Shown: positions 50,111 to 59,883, counted from the stretch's first letter. The stretch is 64,000 nt of DNA from GW2011-AR15 sp964512765 (GCA_964512765.1 CAZEKF010000001.1:84673-148672); one strand, 5' to 3'. Notes: a model not told the origin generated them from the letters alone. Numbers and translations are program-made.

Positions 50111-51799
50111 ATGAAAAAAATATTATTTGTTGTATTAATTTTATTAACTATTCCTTTTATTACAGCAAAATCAGGCAGTATGAAATTATTAGCGGTTTCT
50201 AATTTAGAAGAAAATCCAAGAGGTAGCTTAGCTGATTTGTATTTAGAGATTAAAGAAGGTTCTGGTAGAGTTTTTATTGATAGTTTTCCATTGTCAAAAC
50301 TAGATACACAAATTTCTACAAGGTTTGCTAAAGAAATAGCGTGTAATTTTATTGAAGTAGATTGTAGTGGTTATGATTTTTTTTATACAATCAGAGCTAA
50401 TAGTAACATTGTCGGAGGTCCTAGTGCTGGAGCTGCAATAACTGTTTTAACAGTTTCTGTTCTTGAAGATTTGCCTTTGAATAAGAAAGCATCTATAACA
50501 GGTACAATAAACACAGGAGGTATTATTGGTCCAGTAGGTAGTGTGTTACCAAAAATAGATTCTGCTTCTAAATCAGGTATCAAGAAAATCCTTATTCCAA
50601 AATATTCACAAATCAATAATACCAATCTAACAGAATATGAGAATGAATATAATGTAGATATAGTTGAGATTTCACAGTTAAAGGACGCAATAAAAGTATT
50701 CACAGGTAAAGATTATTCTAACAACGGTGAGGTTAATTTAAGCAGTTCATATGTTGAAACAATGCGAGAAATATCTATTGATTTATGCGAACGAGCTGAA
50801 CAAATGACTGAACAAAACTATGAACCAGAAGATAATAGTACAGCACAAGTATTGTTACAAAAAGGTAAATTAGCTTTGGATAATAACCAACATTACAGTG
50901 CAGCAAGTTATTGTTTTGGTTCAGGATTAAATTCAAGAAATAAACAATTCCAAGATGAAAATTTAACATATCCACAAATACTAAGCAAAATAAGATCTTC
51001 TATTAACACAGTTGAATCTTTTGAAAATATAACAGAAAAATACCCTTTGAAAACATTAACAGATTTAGAAACATACATGGCAGTGATTGATAGAACAACA
51101 GAAGCAAAAGACAGGTTACATTCTGCACTTTCTGAACTTAACAAAAATAATACAGAGGAAAGTTTGTATGAGTTGGCGTATGCTTTGGAAAGGTTAAATA
51201 GTGCAAAGTCATGGGCAGTGTTCTTTGGTACGCCAGGTAGAGAATTTAACCTTAACAAAAAAGTTTTAGAAGAATCCTGTTTGAAAAAAATATCAGAGGT
51301 TGAAGAAAGAATACAATATGTTAACCTTTATATGCCCAGAAGTACTGAAGACGCAAAAGAATCTGTAAAAAAATCTTACATAGATTACAATGAAGGTAAC
51401 CCTGAACTTTGTTTGTATAAGTCAAGTATAGCTAAAGCAAAGATTGATTTAATTCTAAACAGTATGTCAATTAACCCGGATTATGTTGATGATGTTATTG
51501 AAGATAGACTTAACATTGTGAAATCTTTGATAGCTAAGCAAAATCAGAGAGGGATTTTTCCAATAGTCGCTTACAGTTACTATGAATACGCTGATACATT
51601 AAAAGAAACTGACAAATACTCTGCCTTATTGTATCTGGAATATGCATTAGAATTAAGTAGTTTAGACATTTATTTTGAGAAAAAAGCTATTAAACTGCCA
51701 GAAATAAGCTCTGAATATTTCTTTATATTTGTTTCTGGATTATTAATTGGTACAGTGATAGGTATTATGTTGGTTAGAAAGCCTAAGAAGAAGAGATAG
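50111..51799 (+). CDS. Secreted Lon-like (S16) serine protease, archaeal
   Basis: A signal peptide (MKKILFVVLILLTIPFITA) is followed by an S16 protease domain. GGPSAGAAITVLTVSVLEDLPLNKKASITGTI has the catalytic Ser in PSAG, and GGIIGPVGSVLPKIDSASKSGIKKILIP has the catalytic Lys. There is no AAA domain. A helical, acidic region of 300 residues and a C-terminal membrane helix (FFIFVSGLLIGTVIGIMLV) ending in RKPKKKR follow. This matches the archaeal COG1750-type proteases anchored outside the cell. The substrate is unknown. Confidence 0.85.
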   Translation: MKKILFVVLILLTIPFITAKSGSMKLLAVSNLEENPRGSLADLYLEIKEGSGRVFIDSFPLSKLDTQISTRFAKEIACNFIEVDCSGYDFFYTIRANSNIVGGPSAGAAITVLTVSVLEDLPLNKKASITGTINTGGIIGPVGSVLPKIDSASKSGIKKILIPKYSQINNTNLTEYENEYNVDIVEISQLKDAIKVFTGKDYSNNGEVNLSSSYVETMREISIDLCERAEQMTEQNYEPEDNSTAQVLLQKGKLALDNNQHYSAASYCFGSGLNSRNKQFQDENLTYPQILSKIRSSINTVESFENITEKYPLKTLTDLETYMAVIDRTTEAKDRLHSALSELNKNNTEESLYELAYALERLNSAKSWAVFFGTPGREFNLNKKVLEESCLKKISEVEERIQYVNLYMPRSTEDAKESVKKSYIDYNEGNPELCLYKSSIAKAKIDLILNSMSINPDYVDDVIEDRLNIVKSLIAKQNQRGIFPIVAYSYYEYADTLKETDKYSALLYLEYALELSSLDIYFEKKAIKLPEISSEYFFIFVSGLLIGTVIGIMLVRKPKKKR

Positions 51800-51822
51800 T
51801 TTTTTAAATACTTAATCTCTCC

Positions 51823-51924
51823 ATGAAGATTATAGCCGATTGTAAAGGGTTAGCTTTAATAAAGGACCTTTACAAACACTGCAAAGGCGATAAAGATGCA
51901 GTAAAAGACGATTTCTTTTACTGA
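51823..51924 (+). CDS. Possible 33-residue peptide before rpsB
   Basis: ATG-initiated ORF MKIIADCKGLALIKDLYKHC, ending KGDKDAVKDDFFY. It lies in the short gap between the Lon-like gene and rpsB and follows TTTTTAAATACTTAATC, a TATA-like stretch about 30 bases upstream. It could be a leader peptide, or just the 5' leader of rpsB. No homology is visible. Evidence for translation is weak. Confidence 0.3.
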   Translation: MKIIADCKGLALIKDLYKHCKGDKDAVKDDFFY

Positions 51925-51946
51925 CTAATAAAATGGTGATTAAATC

Positions 51947-52546
51947 ATGGCAGAACAAGAATTATTAGTACCAAATGATACGTATTTGAAAGCAGGAATT
52001 CATATAGGAACAAAGTTCAAGACAAAGTTTATGTCTGAGTTTATCTATAAAACAAGACCAGACGGGTTGTCTGTTTTAAATGTCCAGAAAATTGATGAGC
52101 GGATTAAAGTAATGGCTAGTTTCTTAGCACAGTACGATCCAAAAGACATATTAGTTGTGTCAAGAAGAGAAAACGGTTGGTTACCTGTCAAAATGTTTGG
52201 AAAGTTTACAGGTATAAAAGTATTTGCTGGTAGATATCCGCCAGGAATATTAACAAATCCAAAGTTAAGGAGTTACATTGAGCCGAAACTTATTGTTGTG
52301 ACAGACGCGTGGCCTGATAGAAACGCTGTCCAGGATGCTTTGAAAAGAGGTATACCAGTTATTGCACTATGTGACACAAACAACCAGGCAAATAACATTG
52401 ACCTTGTAGTTCCTTGTAATAATAAAGGTAAGAAAAGCTTAGGATTATTGTTTTATATCTTGACAAAAGAATATTTGAAACTAAAAGGCGAGCTTAAGAA
52501 AGATAGTGATTTTAAAGCAACAATTGAAGAGTTTACTCCTGAATAA
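51947..52546 (+). CDS. rpsB: 30S ribosomal protein S2 (uS2)
   Basis: This 199-residue protein is archaeal uS2: YLKAGIHIGTKFKTKFM, IYKTRPDGLSVLNVQKIDERIKVM, FAGRYPPGILTNP and VTDAWPDRNAVQDALKRGIPVIALCDTNNQANNIDLVVPCNNKGKKSLGLLF all match. It binds 16S rRNA at the head/body junction. GGTGATTAAATC before the ATG provides a ribosome binding site. The C-terminal 14 bases overlap the convergent RadB gene. Confidence 0.97.
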   Translation: MAEQELLVPNDTYLKAGIHIGTKFKTKFMSEFIYKTRPDGLSVLNVQKIDERIKVMASFLAQYDPKDILVVSRRENGWLPVKMFGKFTGIKVFAGRYPPGILTNPKLRSYIEPKLIVVTDAWPDRNAVQDALKRGIPVIALCDTNNQANNIDLVVPCNNKGKKSLGLLFYILTKEYLKLKGELKKDSDFKATIEEFTPE

Positions 52547-53225
52547 ATAGGCCTTTTTCTTTTATTTCAAATTTTATTTTTTTACCAAGCTCATAATAAG
52601 AAGTATCTTCAGGTTCTTGTTTATATTTTTTTAAGGTTGCATACCTGTTATTTTCTGTTTTTTTAAGTTCAATAATAACTTTACACATTTTTTCAGTAAG
52701 TGAACCGCCAACCATTCTAAACTCATTATTTTCTAACTGTGAATATACTTGGTTAGTTATTAAAACAACTTTGTTTAAATCTCTAGCAATTCTTACAACA
52801 TTAGCCATTTGTTCTGCCATTATAGCATTAGTTTCTTTAGGCTTTTCATTCCGTATTTTTCTATAATGATGTCCTATCGTATCAATAATTATAAGTTTAA
52901 TTGAATCATTGTCGCATAGTTTCTTTAGTTTCAAGATTGTTTCATTCTGTTCTGTGAATGATTTTGGTTGTAACAAGAAAACATTGTCCATAATATCTTC
53001 CACATCACCAAAATATAATTGTTTTAACCGTTCTGTGTTAAATCCAGACTCGGTATCAACATAGATTATTTTGCCATTAGACTTTGCACACGCGATTGTT
53101 GCCAGTAAACAGCACGTTGTTTTGCCAGAGGCAGCGTTGCCATAAATGCATGTTACTTTGCCTGATTCGTAGTTGTTAATGAGTTCTTTTACAGGATCAT
53201 TGAAACAAGGAATTGAGAAAACCAT
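52533..53225 (-). CDS. radB: RadB-like recombinase
   Basis: This 230-residue RecA-fold ATPase has Walker A YGNAASGKTTCCL, Walker B KLIIIDTIGHHY and the RadB pattern IIYVDTESGFNTERL. It lacks the N-terminal helix-hairpin-helix domain of RadA, and its length agrees with archaeal RadB. RadB is an archaeal RadA paralogue that helps recombination. The C-terminus is a short basic beta region. It is convergent with rpsB. Confidence 0.88.
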   Translation of the reverse strand: MVFSIPCFNDPVKELINNYESGKVTCIYGNAASGKTTCCLLATIACAKSNGKIIYVDTESGFNTERLKQLYFGDVEDIMDNVFLLQPKSFTEQNETILKLKKLCDNDSIKLIIIDTIGHHYRKIRNEKPKETNAIMAEQMANVVRIARDLNKVVLITNQVYSQLENNEFRMVGGSLTEKMCKVIIELKKTENNRYATLKKYKQEPEDTSYYELGKKIKFEIKEKGLFIQE

Positions 53226-53297
53226 TGTTTCATATAATTAATTGAGGTATTTAAAAGTAGTTATTAAGCCGATTTTTCAGATTGAATTCTTCATCTT

Positions 53298-53519
53298 CTA
53301 TTGAGCACTTATGATGAAAGGACAAGATATAAAAGGAGTATAGATATTTTGATGACTTACGCCTGTCCAATCATTTTCCTGTCTCGCTTCCTCCATTAGT
53401 TCAGCAATTTCACTAACTAATGCTCTATCTTCTGAAGTACATAACCTTGCAGGTGTTCTTGCCCATTGAGCATACTCAGGTTTTTGAAAAACATCTGCTA
53501 CTACTACTTTTGATCTCAT
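53298..53519 (-). CDS. Hypothetical 73-residue protein
   Basis: The ORF is small, acidic and helical (SEDRALVSEIAELMEEARQENDWTG) with a Phe/Ser-rich tail. A TATA-like TTTAAATATAAG lies about 35 bases upstream on its strand, the same architecture as confirmed genes nearby, which favours a real gene. No family is recognised. Confidence 0.5.
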   Translation of the reverse strand: MRSKVVVADVFQKPEYAQWARTPARLCTSEDRALVSEIAELMEEARQENDWTGVSHQNIYTPFISCPFIISAQ

Positions 53520-53640
53520 TTTTCTCGTGATTCATAGTAATGTTTTGAGTTCTTATATTTAAATTTAATTAATTTTATTACTGTATGATGATAACATCAT
53601 TTCACATACTTTTAAATAAAGATTCTGATTAACTCAGCTT

Positions 53641-54567
53641 ATGCATATATCAATAGTAATAGCAGCTTACAATGAGCAGGAAAATGTGGTTGAGTTACAT
53701 AGAAGATTGACTAGTGTCCTAAAACCATTAAAAAAGAGCTATGAGATTATATTTGTTGATGATGGTTCTTCAGATAACACGTTTAATGAACTTAAAAAAA
53801 TCAAAGACAAATCTGTTAAGGTCATAAAATTCAGGAAAAACTTTGGCCAGACAGCTGCGTGGAAAGCTGGATTTGACCATGCACAAGGTGATTTAATATT
53901 AACAATGGACGCTGACTTACAAAATGATCCTAAAGACATTCCTAAACTAATATCAAAACTTAACCAAGGTTATGATGTAGTGTCTGGTTGGCGTTATAAT
54001 AGAAAAGATAGTTTTTCAAAAAAATTATTTTCATTATTTTCAAGGTTTTTAAGAAACAAAATCATTAATGACAAAATCCATGATTCTGGATGTTCTTTGA
54101 AAGTTTATAAGAAAAAATGTGTTAAAGACCTTGAACTACACGGTGAAATGCATCGTTACATTGCTGAATTATTATCTTTACAAGGATATAAAATAGGTGA
54201 AGTTAAAGTGAACCATTTACCAAGAACAAAAGGTAAAACAAAATATAATTTATTGAGATTGCCAAAAGGATTTTTAGATTTATTAGTTGTTGCGTTCTGG
54301 CAAAAATATTCAAACAGACCAATACATTTGTTTGGTGTTTTTGGTATATTCACAAGTTTTGTTGGGTTTTTGATAGGAGCGTATCTTGTTTATCTTAAGT
54401 TTGCTTATAAGATAGCAATTGCTAACAGGCCATTATTATTATTAAGTGCATTACTTGTCATACTTGGAATACAGTCTATAATCTTTGGTTTAATAGCAGA
54501 CATTCTTGTTAAAATCTATTACTCAGGTGACAAAAAAACTTACCAAGTTGAAAAAATTCTAAAATGA
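53641..54567 (+). CDS. GT2 family glycosyltransferase with C-terminal membrane helices
   Basis: This 308-residue protein has a GT-A fold: ISIVIAAYNEQENV, IIFVDDGSSDNT, LTMDADLQNDP (DXD metal site). Two membrane helices follow near residues 240-290. This is the DPM1/GtrB-like architecture that loads sugars onto dolichol phosphate. It opens a surface-glycan cluster and overlaps the next gene by ATGA. Confidence 0.9.
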   Translation: MHISIVIAAYNEQENVVELHRRLTSVLKPLKKSYEIIFVDDGSSDNTFNELKKIKDKSVKVIKFRKNFGQTAAWKAGFDHAQGDLILTMDADLQNDPKDIPKLISKLNQGYDVVSGWRYNRKDSFSKKLFSLFSRFLRNKIINDKIHDSGCSLKVYKKKCVKDLELHGEMHRYIAELLSLQGYKIGEVKVNHLPRTKGKTKYNLLRLPKGFLDLLVVAFWQKYSNRPIHLFGVFGIFTSFVGFLIGAYLVYLKFAYKIAIANRPLLLLSALLVILGIQSIIFGLIADILVKIYYSGDKKTYQVEKILK

Positions 54568-55664
54568 GAATATTAATGCTTAATTATGAATTTCCGCCAA
54601 TAGGTGGTGGAGCAGCTAATGCTAATCTGCAGTTATTAAAAGAATTTGGTAAATCAAAAAAACTAAGTTTGGACTTAATAACCTCTTCAATTAATAACAA
54701 GTTTGAGCGGGAAAAGTTTTCTGATAACATAACAATCTATAAATTAGATGTTAACAAAAAAAGAATACATTACTGGACATTAAAAGAAATTTTCAAATAT
54801 ACGTGGAAAGCAACTAAGTTAGCTAAGAAATTAATCAAACAAAACAAGTATGATTTAGTACATGCGTTCTTTGCATTACCTTCTGGATTAATTGCTATGA
54901 ACACAGGACTGCCTTACATTGTTTCTGTAAGGGGTTCAGATGTGCCTGGATTTAATCCTCGGTTAAAACCTTTTTATAGAACACAACAATTAATGTTCAA
55001 ACAAGTATGTTCAAAAGCTAAAAAAGTAATAGCAAATAGTGAAGGGTTAAAACAACTTACAAACAAATCATGGAAAAAAAATGTTGAGGTTATCCCAAAC
55101 GGTATTAACACAGACGAGTTTAAACCAATTAAAAACAAAAGTAAAAAAATTACTTTGATAACTGTCGCTAGACTAATACCAAGAAAAGGTCTAAATTATT
55201 TAATAAAAGCACTGCAGAACATTAATGCTGATTTAATCATAGTTGGTGAAGGACCTGAAAAAGATAATTTAAAACAATTAGCAAGAAAATACAAAGTTCA
55301 TGACAAAGTTAAGTTCTTAGGTTATGTTAAACATAATAAACTACCTGAGCTATATGGTAAAAGCGATATTTTTGTCCTACCGAGCTTGTTTGAAGGGATG
55401 TCTAACACTGTTTTAGAAGCAATGGCTTGTGGCTTACCAATAATAACAACAGACACAGGCGGTACAAATGAATTAATCAAAGATAATGGTATTATAATTG
55501 AAAAAAAATCTTCTTTAGAAATATTAAACGCAGCTAATAAATTAATCAGTGATAAGAAAAAATTAGCTAAATATGGAACTACTTCTAGAAAAATAGCTTT
55601 AACATATTCTTGGAGTAATGTTGCTAGTGAATATTTAAAAACTTATAAACAAATAATAAAATAG
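54564..55664 (+). CDS. GT4 family glycosyltransferase
   Basis: This 366-residue GT-B enzyme has MRILMLNYEFPPIGGGAANAN at the start, VSVRGSDVPGF in the acceptor domain and the donor-binding half VARLIPRKGLNYLIKAL, VGEGPEKDNL, then PSLFEGMSNTVLEAMACGLPIITTDTGG (the E-x7-E motif). It probably adds a sugar from a nucleotide-sugar in surface glycan assembly. It overlaps the GT2 gene by 4 bases. Confidence 0.93.
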   Translation: MRILMLNYEFPPIGGGAANANLQLLKEFGKSKKLSLDLITSSINNKFEREKFSDNITIYKLDVNKKRIHYWTLKEIFKYTWKATKLAKKLIKQNKYDLVHAFFALPSGLIAMNTGLPYIVSVRGSDVPGFNPRLKPFYRTQQLMFKQVCSKAKKVIANSEGLKQLTNKSWKKNVEVIPNGINTDEFKPIKNKSKKITLITVARLIPRKGLNYLIKALQNINADLIIVGEGPEKDNLKQLARKYKVHDKVKFLGYVKHNKLPELYGKSDIFVLPSLFEGMSNTVLEAMACGLPIITTDTGGTNELIKDNGIIIEKKSSLEILNAANKLISDKKKLAKYGTTSRKIALTYSWSNVASEYLKTYKQIIK

Positions 55665-55673
55665 TTTTATTCC

Positions 55674-56234
55674 TTATTCTTCCGAATGGAGTAATAGTAC
55701 CATTAATACTGACTCAATAAATACATTAAAAGTTCGTGATGAATGAAGGATAAATAATACTGTATATAATGGAAGAGAAGCTATATTAAAAATAAGAGTA
55801 ATAAAAGCAGTGACTGAGACAAAAGACAGGACATACAAAATTGACAAAAAGATGTACCAAAATGACTTCTTGATTTTAATTACAGAATAAGCAAATACAA
55901 AAGCATGAATTAAATATGGCAGAAAAATAATTACAAATATAGGAGCCCTGAAAAGATAAAATATTACTGCGGGAGTCTTTATTAGAATAAAAATGCTGAT
56001 AAGAGAAAGAGCAAAGTAGGAAGTGTATTTTAATAATGGATATTTACTTCCAATTGAGATATATTTGATGTAATGGAAACAATAACTAAATATGAAAAGA
56101 ATCTGAACAATATAATAAAATAAGCCAACAGTTCTTCCAGATCTCGAATATTGTGATAGAACAATAAAAAACATGCTTATTGGGCAGAGTATGAGAATCA
56201 ATTCATTTAAAATTTGAAGCTTTGAAATCTTCAT
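55674..56234 (-). CDS. Multi-pass membrane protein of unknown function
   Basis: This 186-residue protein is almost entirely hydrophobic with about six membrane helices (ELILILCPISMFFIVL, SYFALSLISIFILIK, APIFVIIFLPYLIHAFVFAYSV and others). It has no loop motif I can assign. It is on the opposite strand within the glycan cluster, and could be a transporter or a polymer-processing membrane protein. Family unknown. Confidence 0.6.
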   Translation of the reverse strand: MKISKLQILNELILILCPISMFFIVLSQYSRSGRTVGLFYYIVQILFIFSYCFHYIKYISIGSKYPLLKYTSYFALSLISIFILIKTPAVIFYLFRAPIFVIIFLPYLIHAFVFAYSVIKIKKSFWYIFLSILYVLSFVSVTAFITLIFNIASLPLYTVLFILHSSRTFNVFIESVLMVLLLHSEE

Positions 56235-56329
56235 TTAATAAAATTACGCGTTGTAAGGTTTAAATATTTTTCCAAATTAGAGTAATGTTTAACAAACTTA
56301 ATAAATGTAAAAAAGTTATAAATGACAAG

Positions 56330-58102
56330 ATGTGCGGCATATTTGGGTTTAATTGGTCAGATAAAACTTTATTGAAAAAAATGAATTCTGTGTTAACTCA
56401 CAGAGGACCAGACGATGCTGCGTTCTATGAAGATAAAAACATTTCACTGGGCATGAGAAGGTTGTCAATTATTGATTTGAAAAAAGGCATATACCCTGTT
56501 AAGAACGAAACAGAAGACATTATTGCAATTTTCAATGGAGAGTTGTATAATTATAAAGAAATTAGGTCTGATTTAGTTAAGAAAGGTCATAGATTCATAA
56601 CAGACTGTGACGCAGAAATAATACCTCATGCATACGAAGAATATGGTGAAAAATTTATTTCTAAACTAAACGGCCAGTTTGCTATTTGTATGTATGACAT
56701 TAAAAACAAAAAATTGTTTCTAATTAGAGATCGTTTAGGAATTAAACCAATTTATTATTATCATAATAAAAACAAGTTTGGGTTTGCATCAGAAATAAAA
56801 TGTTTGCTTGAACTGCCAGGTTTTAAAAAACAAATTAATGAGATTGCATTGAACAGTTATTTTACACACAGATATTTTCCTGGTGAAGACACGTTGTTTA
56901 AAGGTATTAAACGATTATTACCTGGACATTATTTAGTTTTAGGTAAAAAATTAGAAGTGAAAAAATACTGGGACATACACTTCTCAGCTAATAATAATTC
57001 TGTACAGAATAATGCACTTTTTGTTAAAAATCTTTTAGAAAATTCTGTTAAAATGCGGTTAATGAGCGATGTTCCTTTAGGAGCTTACTTATCAGGTGGA
57101 TTAGATTCAACAGCTATTGTTTCTTTTATGTCTAAACATTCTGATAATGTTAACACGTTTAATGTTTCTTTTACAAATACAGAGTTTGATGAATCAGAAT
57201 ATGCTAGATTTGTGGCTGAGCATTATAGTACAAACCATACACAAATAGATGTTGAAATAGATGCAATTAAAACATTGCCAGAAGTTGCATGGCATTTAGA
57301 CGAACCAATTGCAGATGCAGCAACCATACCAACATATTTAATGTCAAAAGAAACTAAGAAAAAAGTTACAGTTGTATTATCTGGCGAAGGAAGTGATGAA
57401 ATCTTTGGCGGTTATGAACGGTTTAAACATCTTAACATTGCGTACAAGTTCAGGCATTTACCTTTCAAGAACTTTGCCAAAACTTTAAACTTCAAAAACA
57501 TTGCAATGCAACGAGGTGCTAAACTGTTTTCAAACCTTAACAACCAAAAACAAGCATATCTGTCATATTATTCAGTGTTTGACACTGATGAAAAAAAACA
57601 ATTGTACAAAAAATTCTTAGATAAAGAATACGACTTTGATTTCAATGGTTCATTTTATAACAATTTGTTGAAATTAGACATTAAAGAAAGGTTGCCTAAT
57701 AACATGTTATTAAAAAACGATAAAATGACAATGGGTGCTTCATTAGAAGCAAGAGTTCCTTTCCTTGATCATAGATTAGTAGAACTATCCACAAAAATAC
57801 CGTTTAACCAAAAAGTTTCATTGTTGCAAGATAAGATAGTTTACAGGAAAGCTGTTAAGAACGTAATTCCTAGAAAAATTCAAAAAAGAAAAAAAACAGG
57901 ATTTACTATTCCAACTGAGAAATGGGCTAGAGAAGGGTTGAAGGATTATTTGTTTGATTTAGTTAAGGAAAATAAAGAACCATATCTTAACAACAAATAC
58001 ATTCAAAAAATAACTTCTAGATTAGACAAATCTTTTTATTATAAAAGACAGTTCTGGGCAGTGTTAATGTACGAACAATGGTATAACAGGTTTATGAAAT
58101 GA
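56330..58102 (+). CDS. asnB: Asparagine synthetase-type glutamine amidotransferase
   Basis: I start at the ATG giving MCGIFGFNWSDKTLL, because class II amidotransferases need Cys as the first residue after Met; the 15 codons upstream would block that. The N-terminal domain has LTHRGPDDAAFYEDKNISLGMRRLSIIDL and FNGELYNYKEIR. The C-terminal synthetase has the pyrophosphatase loop LSGGLDSTAIVSF, VVLSGEGSDEIFGGYERF and EARVPFLDHRLVEL. Next to glycosyltransferases, such enzymes often amidate surface sugars instead of making free Asn. The TATA-like GTTTAAATATTTT lies about 75 bases upstream, so it has a leader. Confidence 0.88.
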   Translation: MCGIFGFNWSDKTLLKKMNSVLTHRGPDDAAFYEDKNISLGMRRLSIIDLKKGIYPVKNETEDIIAIFNGELYNYKEIRSDLVKKGHRFITDCDAEIIPHAYEEYGEKFISKLNGQFAICMYDIKNKKLFLIRDRLGIKPIYYYHNKNKFGFASEIKCLLELPGFKKQINEIALNSYFTHRYFPGEDTLFKGIKRLLPGHYLVLGKKLEVKKYWDIHFSANNNSVQNNALFVKNLLENSVKMRLMSDVPLGAYLSGGLDSTAIVSFMSKHSDNVNTFNVSFTNTEFDESEYARFVAEHYSTNHTQIDVEIDAIKTLPEVAWHLDEPIADAATIPTYLMSKETKKKVTVVLSGEGSDEIFGGYERFKHLNIAYKFRHLPFKNFAKTLNFKNIAMQRGAKLFSNLNNQKQAYLSYYSVFDTDEKKQLYKKFLDKEYDFDFNGSFYNNLLKLDIKERLPNNMLLKNDKMTMGASLEARVPFLDHRLVELSTKIPFNQKVSLLQDKIVYRKAVKNVIPRKIQKRKKTGFTIPTEKWAREGLKDYLFDLVKENKEPYLNNKYIQKITSRLDKSFYYKRQFWAVLMYEQWYNRFMK

Positions 58103-58842
58103 GTAAAGAAGAAATTACTAAAGAAGTAACTGATTTCTACGGTGAATTATGGACAAAATATTTGCCTGAGATTGAGCAGCAGTTAAAGTTTCTGAGACAA
58201 TATATTGGGTTGCAAAACATTAAAGGAAAAACTATTCTTGATGCTGGTTGCGGGACAGGAGTTGCTGCAGTATGTTTTAAATTATTAGGTGCAAAAGAAG
58301 TTTATGCAATAGATTACAGTGAAGGTGCCTTGAAGACCGCTAGAAAGTTAGCTAAAAAACACAAAGTAAAAGTTAATTTTAGCAGAGATAATCTTCTTGA
58401 TTTAAAGCTAAAGAAGAAATTTGATATTATACACTCATTTGGAGTGTTGCACCATACTGCAGACTGTAGGAAAGCGTTTGACAGTTTGATTCCATTATTA
58501 AAACCTAAAGCAAAGTTTTATGTTGCACTGTATCTGAAAACACCATTAACATTTTTGCAACAATCTGCTAGATTTGTTTTAAGAAAATTGCCGAGAAAAA
58601 CCTGGATCCCAATTTCAAAATTAATACAAAAAGTTCTGGTTAAAGGTAGCAAAAGAACTAAACGAGGATTCCAGGATGAAGGTGACATGATGGACTGGTT
58701 TTTTGTTCCTTACAGAACACACCACACACCTAAGCAAATAACTAACTGGTTTAAAGAATATAACATGGACTCTAAATTAATAATTGCAAAGACAGGTAGG
58801 TTTGCGTCAACTTCTAACTTTATGATGCTTGGTTGGAAGTAG
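58099..58842 (+). CDS. SAM-dependent methyltransferase
   Basis: This 247-residue class I methyltransferase has the glycine loop ILDAGCGTGVAAVCFKLLGA, EVYAIDYSEGALKTARKLA (acidic SAM ribose ligand) and FDIIHSFGVLHHTADCRKAF. It overlaps the amidotransferase by ATGA and probably modifies the same surface glycan or lipid-linked sugar. Target inferred from context. Confidence 0.9.
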   Translation: MSKEEITKEVTDFYGELWTKYLPEIEQQLKFLRQYIGLQNIKGKTILDAGCGTGVAAVCFKLLGAKEVYAIDYSEGALKTARKLAKKHKVKVNFSRDNLLDLKLKKKFDIIHSFGVLHHTADCRKAFDSLIPLLKPKAKFYVALYLKTPLTFLQQSARFVLRKLPRKTWIPISKLIQKVLVKGSKRTKRGFQDEGDMMDWFFVPYRTHHTPKQITNWFKEYNMDSKLIIAKTGRFASTSNFMMLGWK

Positions 58843-58844
58843 AA

Positions 58845-59309
58845 TTAAGCATTTATTTTTTCATTAAGTTTTTCTTTTAAGATTTTAATATGTGCGTCAA
58901 ATTTTTGTTCATACTTTTTCCATTCGTCATATGTTAACAATTCGCCTCTATAATTAATCATATTTCTTTTTAGCCTAACTGTCTCTAGAAATTCCCAGCT
59001 CAGATCTAGTTCAGAATGTCTAAAACAAAGGTATGCATTTTTGCATTGATGTCTTTCTGCTTCTATTTTGTTAAATAATAAATATGCTTCGATTAATGTT
59101 CTTAAGGATTCATAATAATCACGAAAAACAAAGGTCCAATCTGTACTATTCTTAGATGTTGTTTTAGATTTGTCTTTAATAAACATTAAACCAGCTTCAG
59201 CTACTTTTTTTAATGATTTTATTAATTCAATGTCAATTTCGTTCTTAACTTTAAAAAAACCTGATGATTCGCATTTTTCATAAACTTCATGCAGCTTGTA
59301 GATTTTCAT
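58845..59309 (-). CDS. HEPN-domain toxin candidate
   Basis: This 154-residue all-alpha protein has a long helical bundle and near its end the segment LKRNMINYRGELLTYDEWKK, a HEPN-like R-N-x-I-N-Y replacing the usual RNx3H. The catalytic His is Tyr here, which may mean a low-activity form. It overlaps its partner nucleotidyltransferase gene by 4 bases, in the arrangement of MNT/HEPN (MntA/HepT) toxin-antitoxin pairs. It is on the minus strand, inside the plus-strand glycan cluster. Confidence 0.7.
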   Translation of the reverse strand: MKIYKLHEVYEKCESSGFFKVKNEIDIELIKSLKKVAEAGLMFIKDKSKTTSKNSTDWTFVFRDYYESLRTLIEAYLLFNKIEAERHQCKNAYLCFRHSELDLSWEFLETVRLKRNMINYRGELLTYDEWKKYEQKFDAHIKILKEKLNEKINA

Positions 59310-59857
59310 ACACTAACCTCAACTATTTGTTGTATGTTACCTTTTATTAAATATCCGTTTATAATGTTTTTTATTAGGCCGGTTTTTGTTTTTTTAATTT
59401 CTTCTTTATCTTGAAAAACATGCAATTCTATGTCTTTACTTAACTGTTTTTCATATTTAATTTTATTTACGCGTGTTTTTCCCATAATGAAAATGTCAAT
59501 ATCAGAATCTTTATACCAATCACCTTTAGCAGCGCTACCAAACACGATCGCAACTTTAATTTTTTGGTTAGTTAGCAGCTCCTTGATTAAACCACTATCA
59601 TATAATATGTTTAGCATGTATTGTTTTTTTTTGGTTTTATATACAGAATTATCTTTTCCAACAACAAAATACGGAAACTTTCCTTTTGGTTTTTTTCTTT
59701 TTAATAATCCTTCATTTAAATATCTGCTAAGCCACTTGTTTAAAGCCCCTCTGCTCATTTGAGATTTTTTTAAAAACTCTTCAAAATGCCAATGCTTCAA
59801 TGGACTGTTCTCTAATATTATTCTTAACAAATTATCTTCTTTACTAGGACTTCCCAT
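59306..59857 (-). CDS. MNT nucleotidyltransferase with N-terminal winged helix
   Basis: Residues 1-80 are a winged helix (LKHWHFEEFLKKSQMSRGALNKWLSRYLNEGLLKRKK). Residues 95-180 are a minimal nucleotidyltransferase: VAIVFGSAAKGDWYKDSDIDIFIMG, the GS-x10-D-x-D motif. In MNT/HEPN systems this enzyme adds AMP or similar to the HEPN toxin and silences it. Expression from a TATA-like AGTATATCTG region at 59862-59880 and the ATGA overlap with the HEPN gene indicate one operon. Confidence 0.85.
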   Translation of the reverse strand: MGSPSKEDNLLRIILENSPLKHWHFEEFLKKSQMSRGALNKWLSRYLNEGLLKRKKPKGKFPYFVVGKDNSVYKTKKKQYMLNILYDSGLIKELLTNQKIKVAIVFGSAAKGDWYKDSDIDIFIMGKTRVNKIKYEKQLSKDIELHVFQDKEEIKKTKTGLIKNIINGYLIKGNIQQIVEVSV

Positions 59858-59883
59858 AATTTAGTATATCTGAGATATACTAT

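Noticed and set aside
53298..53519. Functional assignment of the 73-residue protein
   Set aside because: It has a promoter-like sequence but no motif, so only a hypothetical label is supported.
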